Shown here: piece by piece, positions 5,322 through 7,440 of the stretch
Layout: every line of letters starts with the position of its first letter
Position numbering within the stretch: position 1 is the first letter of the stretch
Assembly (NCBI GenBank): GCA_964555935.1
Contig: CAZKUN010000358.1
Location: forward strand, 1 to 7,440
Source: CAZKUN01 sp964555935
GTDB lineage: Bacteria > Armatimonadota > Zipacnadia > Zipacnadales > VGFC01
DNA length: 7,440 bases
Reading direction: 5' to 3'
The notes under the pieces: model-generated
Databases searched by the model: none
The model's input: only the letters and a program-made list of their open reading frames with translations
Told to the model about the DNA's origin: nothing
Translations under genes and position numbers: made by a program

Positions 5322-5699
5322 CTACTCGGCCTTGGCGATGTGGACGTGCTCGCCCGAGCGGATCTCACGAAAGACGCTCGGATCGCCGATGATCTTGCCG
5401 AATACGTTAACTTCGCTGGCAGCCACCGGGTTGTCGCCGGTGGACATGGGAGTGCGGCCGTAGAAGATGCAAAAGCCAGAACCGGCGAGCCAGTAGGCCA
5501 AGTCGCCGACCTCAACTTCGGCGCGCGCGTCGGCTTCCGGATCGCACTCGACGGAGATGGTGAAGTAGATCTCGTCGCCCCATGTCGACCCGGACCCGTC
5601 GATCGGCAGCGCTTCGCAGATCCGGTGGGCTGTCTCGTTGTCGAGCAGCTCGGCCTCGGCTTCGACGGAACCGACCACGATCTTGATCCTGGCACCCAC
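5322..5699 (-). CDS. TM1367-type cyclophilin-like protein
   Basis: The 125-residue protein matches the small bacterial/archaeal cyclophilin-like family represented by Thermotoga TM1367 (PF04126, formerly DUF369). This is a beta-barrel with the cyclophilin fold whose biochemical role is not established. Conserved blocks are TAHRICEALPI (23-33), WGDEIYF (40-46), VGDLAYW (64-70), CIFYGRTPMS (77-86) and NVFGKI (98-103). There is no signal peptide or membrane segment, so it is cytosolic. The start is GTG at 5699, supported by GGGAG nine bases upstream and by the N-terminal strand (GARIKIVVG) expected for the family. It lies 30 bases before xylB and 87 bases after the epimerase, which suggests co-expression with sugar metabolism. 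The family assignment rests on recognised motifs; prolyl isomerase activity should not be assumed. Confidence 0.85.
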   Translation of the reverse strand: MGARIKIVVGSVEAEAELLDNETAHRICEALPIDGSGSTWGDEIYFTISVECDPEADARAEVEVGDLAYWLAGSGFCIFYGRTPMSTGDNPVAASEVNVFGKIIGDPSVFREIRSGEHVHIAKAE

Positions 5700-5757
5700 T
5701 TGGGCACTCTCCCTTCAAGCGGGCGCGTGGGGAACGGACGGGTGCCCGCTCCCCACT
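5700..5757 (-). promoter_or_regulatory. Leader of the cyclophilin-like gene with competing stem-loops
   Basis: Within the 87-base spacer, three inverted repeats compete. AGCGGGC (5718-5724) pairs with GCCCGCT (5744-5750). GTGGGGA (5727-5733) pairs with TCCCCAC (5750-5756), optionally with an inner CGGG/CCCG stem (5739-5748). GGGCAC (5702-5707) pairs with GTGCCC (5742-5747), which would place the bases between GGGAG (5713-5709) and the GTG start (5699) in a stem. These cannot all form at once. Such layouts occur in attenuators and translational switches, but GC-rich DNA also gives them by chance. No T-run marks a terminator. Confidence 0.35.
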
Positions 5758-5786
5758 CCCCGCACGAAACGCGTTCTGGTTGCGGC

Positions 5787-6617
5787 CTAGGCAAACTGGC
5801 GAAGGTGCGTCAGACCCATGAGGAAGCCTTCCTCACGGCCGACGGCGCCGTCCTCGTGCTCGATGCTGAGGACGCCGTTGAACCCCGCGCGGCGCAGGCG
5901 TCCGCAGTAGACGCCCCAATGGATGTCGCCGCGACCGGGAATGACGTAGCGCCAGAAACTGGGCGTCTGGTTGCCAACACGGGCTAGCTCGTCCTGACGG
6001 ACCTCGGTGTCCTTGGCGTGGCTGTGGAAGATACGCGGCGCGAACTCGTCAACCGCCGCGAGGTAGTCGATCCCCTGCCAGACCAGGTGAGATGGGTCGA
6101 AGTTCAGACCGAAGTTCTCGGCCGGGACTTCGCTGAACATCAGCGCGAACTGATCCAGATTCATGATGTTCGTCGCGGTCCAGTTCTCGAGCCCGAACTT
6201 GATGCCGGGGTTGGCTTTGCAGAGCTTGGTGTAGAACGGCTTGGCGATGGTGGAGATGGCCTGCTCGCGGCTCATGCCGGCCGGCGCCTGGCCCGCGCCA
6301 CAGCAGACGATGTCGACATCGAGGAGCTTCGCGGCTTTGACCACGGACTTCAGCGCGGCCTGGTTCGCCTTGCGCTCGGAGGCGTCGCCAGCAGTGACAT
6401 TGCCGTAGAACGCGAGACTGGAGATGCCCACGCCGGCCTCGTCCATGCAGCCGCGGATCTTCTTGGCTTGGGCTTTCGTCAGCTTGGCGCTATCGATGTG
6501 GCGAGCCCCGGGGCTGGCTGAGATCTCAAGAGAATCGAATCCGGATTCGGCGGCGAACTTCACGACGTCACAGAGATCTGTGTCATTGAACGGGGACGTC
6601 AGAATACCTACGGTCAT
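5787..6617 (-). CDS. TIM-barrel sugar phosphate isomerase/epimerase (D-tagatose 3-epimerase-like)
   Basis: The 276-residue cytosolic protein is of the PF01261 TIM-barrel family but is only distantly similar to the paralogue pair downstream. It keeps the classical metal quartet of ketose 3-epimerase-like enzymes: Glu144 (FGLENWT), Asp174 (NFDPSHL), His200 (FHSHAKD) and Glu253 (SIEHED). GRGDIHW (228-234) is the loop before the last strands common in sugar isomerases of this type. The N-terminus (MTVGILTSPF) is the first strand with no signal peptide. The ATG has a weak AGGG seven bases upstream, and the bases just before it (about 6625-6650) are unusually AT-rich for this window, so a promoter there is possible but has no clear boxes. 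Between glycerate kinase and xylB-linked genes it may supply a ketose for phosphorylation; the substrate is inferred only in this general sense. Confidence 0.88.
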   Translation of the reverse strand: MTVGILTSPFNDTDLCDVVKFAAESGFDSLEISASPGARHIDSAKLTKAQAKKIRGCMDEAGVGISSLAFYGNVTAGDASERKANQAALKSVVKAAKLLDVDIVCCGAGQAPAGMSREQAISTIAKPFYTKLCKANPGIKFGLENWTATNIMNLDQFALMFSEVPAENFGLNFDPSHLVWQGIDYLAAVDEFAPRIFHSHAKDTEVRQDELARVGNQTPSFWRYVIPGRGDIHWGVYCGRLRRAGFNGVLSIEHEDGAVGREEGFLMGLTHLRQFA

Positions 6618-6679
6618 CGTTTCACCCTACCCTATATGTGTTTACTCGAGTCAGGCGGATCGCCCGACGGTGGTCCATG

Positions 6680-7440
6680 TCATGTCCTGCTACGTCCCGC
6701 CAAGTAAGCCCGGAGCATCTCCTCGGCCGCGAAGGCGGTGAGGCGCGACGCGGTCTCCGGCTCCATGGCATCATCCAGGCTGATCGGCCCGTTGACGATC
6801 GATCGCAGAGCACAAAAGCCATGCTCGTGCAGTTGGCGCGCATCTTCGCTGACGCTGCCGGCCAGCGCGAGAATGACGCAGCCTTGATCGAGCCCGACCT
6901 TCGCGACACCAGCCGGAGTCTTGCCGTAGGCGGTCGTGCTGTCCATGCCGCCCTCGGCGACGAAGACGATCTCCGCGCCTATAGTCTTCTCGGCGAGGCC
7001 GACGGCCTCGATCACGATATCGACGCCCGGCTCGAGCGTCGCCCCGCAGAACGCGACGAGCCCAGCCCCGAGTCCGCCGGCAGCACCGGCCCCCGATAGG
7101 TCAGCGACCTCGATCCCCACGTCACGCGTGACGACCTGGGCGTACGCGCGGAGACCGTCGTCGAGTTCGTCAACGATCNNNNNNNNNNGCCCGTAGACGT
7201 GGGCGGCGCCGGTGATCCCATAGAGCGGGTTGTCTACATCACAGGCGACGCGGACGGTGGCATCTCTCGCGCGAGGGTCGAGCCCGGAGATGTCGATGCT
7301 CGCGACGCGGCCGAGGTTCTGGCCGATGCCGGCCATTTCGCCGCCATCGGCGTCCAGGAACCGCGCCCCCAGCGCCTGGGCCATGCCCATCCCGCCATCG
7401 GTCGTGGCGCTGCCGCCAATGCCGACGATGAGACTGCGGC
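6680..7440 (-). CDS. Glycerate 2-kinase (GlxK/GarK type), 5' end beyond the right edge, interrupted by an N gap
   Basis: The reading frame runs into the right edge, so the N-terminus is missing. The first visible residues (RSLIVGIGGSATTDGG, then MGMAQALGARFLD) carry the GxGGSATxDGGxGMAQALG signature of type I glycerate kinases (PF02595), which phosphorylate D-glycerate with ATP, usually to 2-phosphoglycerate. Further matches are DVDNPLYG, GAGAAGGLGAGL, LEPGVDIVIEAV, and the C-terminal GKTPAGVA block. Where relatives have GEGRxDxQ, this protein reads AEGGMDST (about 6937-6960), a notable departure. Ten N bases interrupt the frame after HVYG; comparison with E. coli GlxK suggests about eight residues belong there (PQKGA-like), more than the four implied. 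The frame is continuous on both sides, so I treat the gene as intact. It ends 62 bases before the epimerase gene, probably in the same operon, and links glycerate to lower glycolysis. Confidence 0.92.
   Translation of the reverse strand, partial: RSLIVGIGGSATTDGGMGMAQALGARFLDADGGEMAGIGQNLGRVASIDISGLDPRARDATVRVACDVDNPLYGITGAAHVYGXXXXIVDELDDGLRAYAQVVTRDVGIEVADLSGAGAAGGLGAGLVAFCGATLEPGVDIVIEAVGLAEKTIGAEIVFVAEGGMDSTTAYGKTPAGVAKVGLDQGCVILALAGSVSEDARQLHEHGFCALRSIVNGPISLDDAMEPETASRLTAFAAEEMLRAYLAGRSRT
7179..7188. other. Assembly gap of ten N bases
   Basis: Ten undetermined bases lie inside the glycerate kinase gene. The round number suggests a scaffolding placeholder. On the minus strand the broken codon on the 5' side begins with C and that on the 3' side ends with G, consistent with the Pro and Glu found at the ends of this loop in E. 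coli GlxK. Confidence 0.97.

Noticed and set aside
6625..6655. Sigma-70 promoter before the epimerase gene
   Set aside because: The stretch is AT-rich with CATATA, but no -35 box lies at a suitable distance, so I only mention it in the gene entry.

Overview
The window is 7,440 bases of GC-rich bacterial DNA in which every supportable gene reads on the minus strand. It looks like a metagenome-assembled scaffold, because a run of ten N bases interrupts the rightmost gene. The gene set fits a heterotroph of the Planctomycetota/Verrucomicrobiota/Armatimonadota kind: Tat-exported and cytosolic TIM-barrel sugar isomerases, a secreted calcineurin-like phosphoesterase and a thermophile-type cyclophilin-like protein. 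That placement is inference from gene content, not from a marker gene. No rRNA, tRNA, transposase or CRISPR array was seen.

In order of transcription (right to left) the genes are: a glycerate 2-kinase entering from the right edge (7440-6680, with the N gap); a TIM-barrel sugar isomerase/epimerase (6617-5787); a TM1367-type cyclophilin-like protein with a GTG start (5699-5322); xylulokinase with a probable TTG start (5291-3753); a Tat-exported sugar isomerase (3686-2844); its cytosolic paralogue (2702-1923); a secreted metallophosphoesterase with an altered metal site (1842-868); a flavodoxin-fold oxidoreductase with a four-cysteine motif (771-199); and, overlapping it by ATGA, the start of a probably exported protein that leaves the window at base 1.

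The right two thirds read as a carbohydrate-catabolism cluster. Three isomerase/epimerase-fold proteins could interconvert keto sugars, xylulokinase would pass D-xylulose into the pentose phosphate pathway, and glycerate kinase would feed glycerate into lower glycolysis. No transporter, regulator or classical xylose isomerase (XylA) is present, so the real substrate is not settled. The left third has no obvious metabolic link to it.

The least ordinary signal lies between genes. Four short hairpins with different stem sequences share one architecture and one orientation: a CGGC box, an inverted repeat (8 bp in three cases) with a 3-4 base loop, then CTAC. They sit in three of the larger spacers. 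The leader of the cyclophilin-like gene also has mutually exclusive stems, one of which would pair the bases between the ribosome binding site and the start codon.
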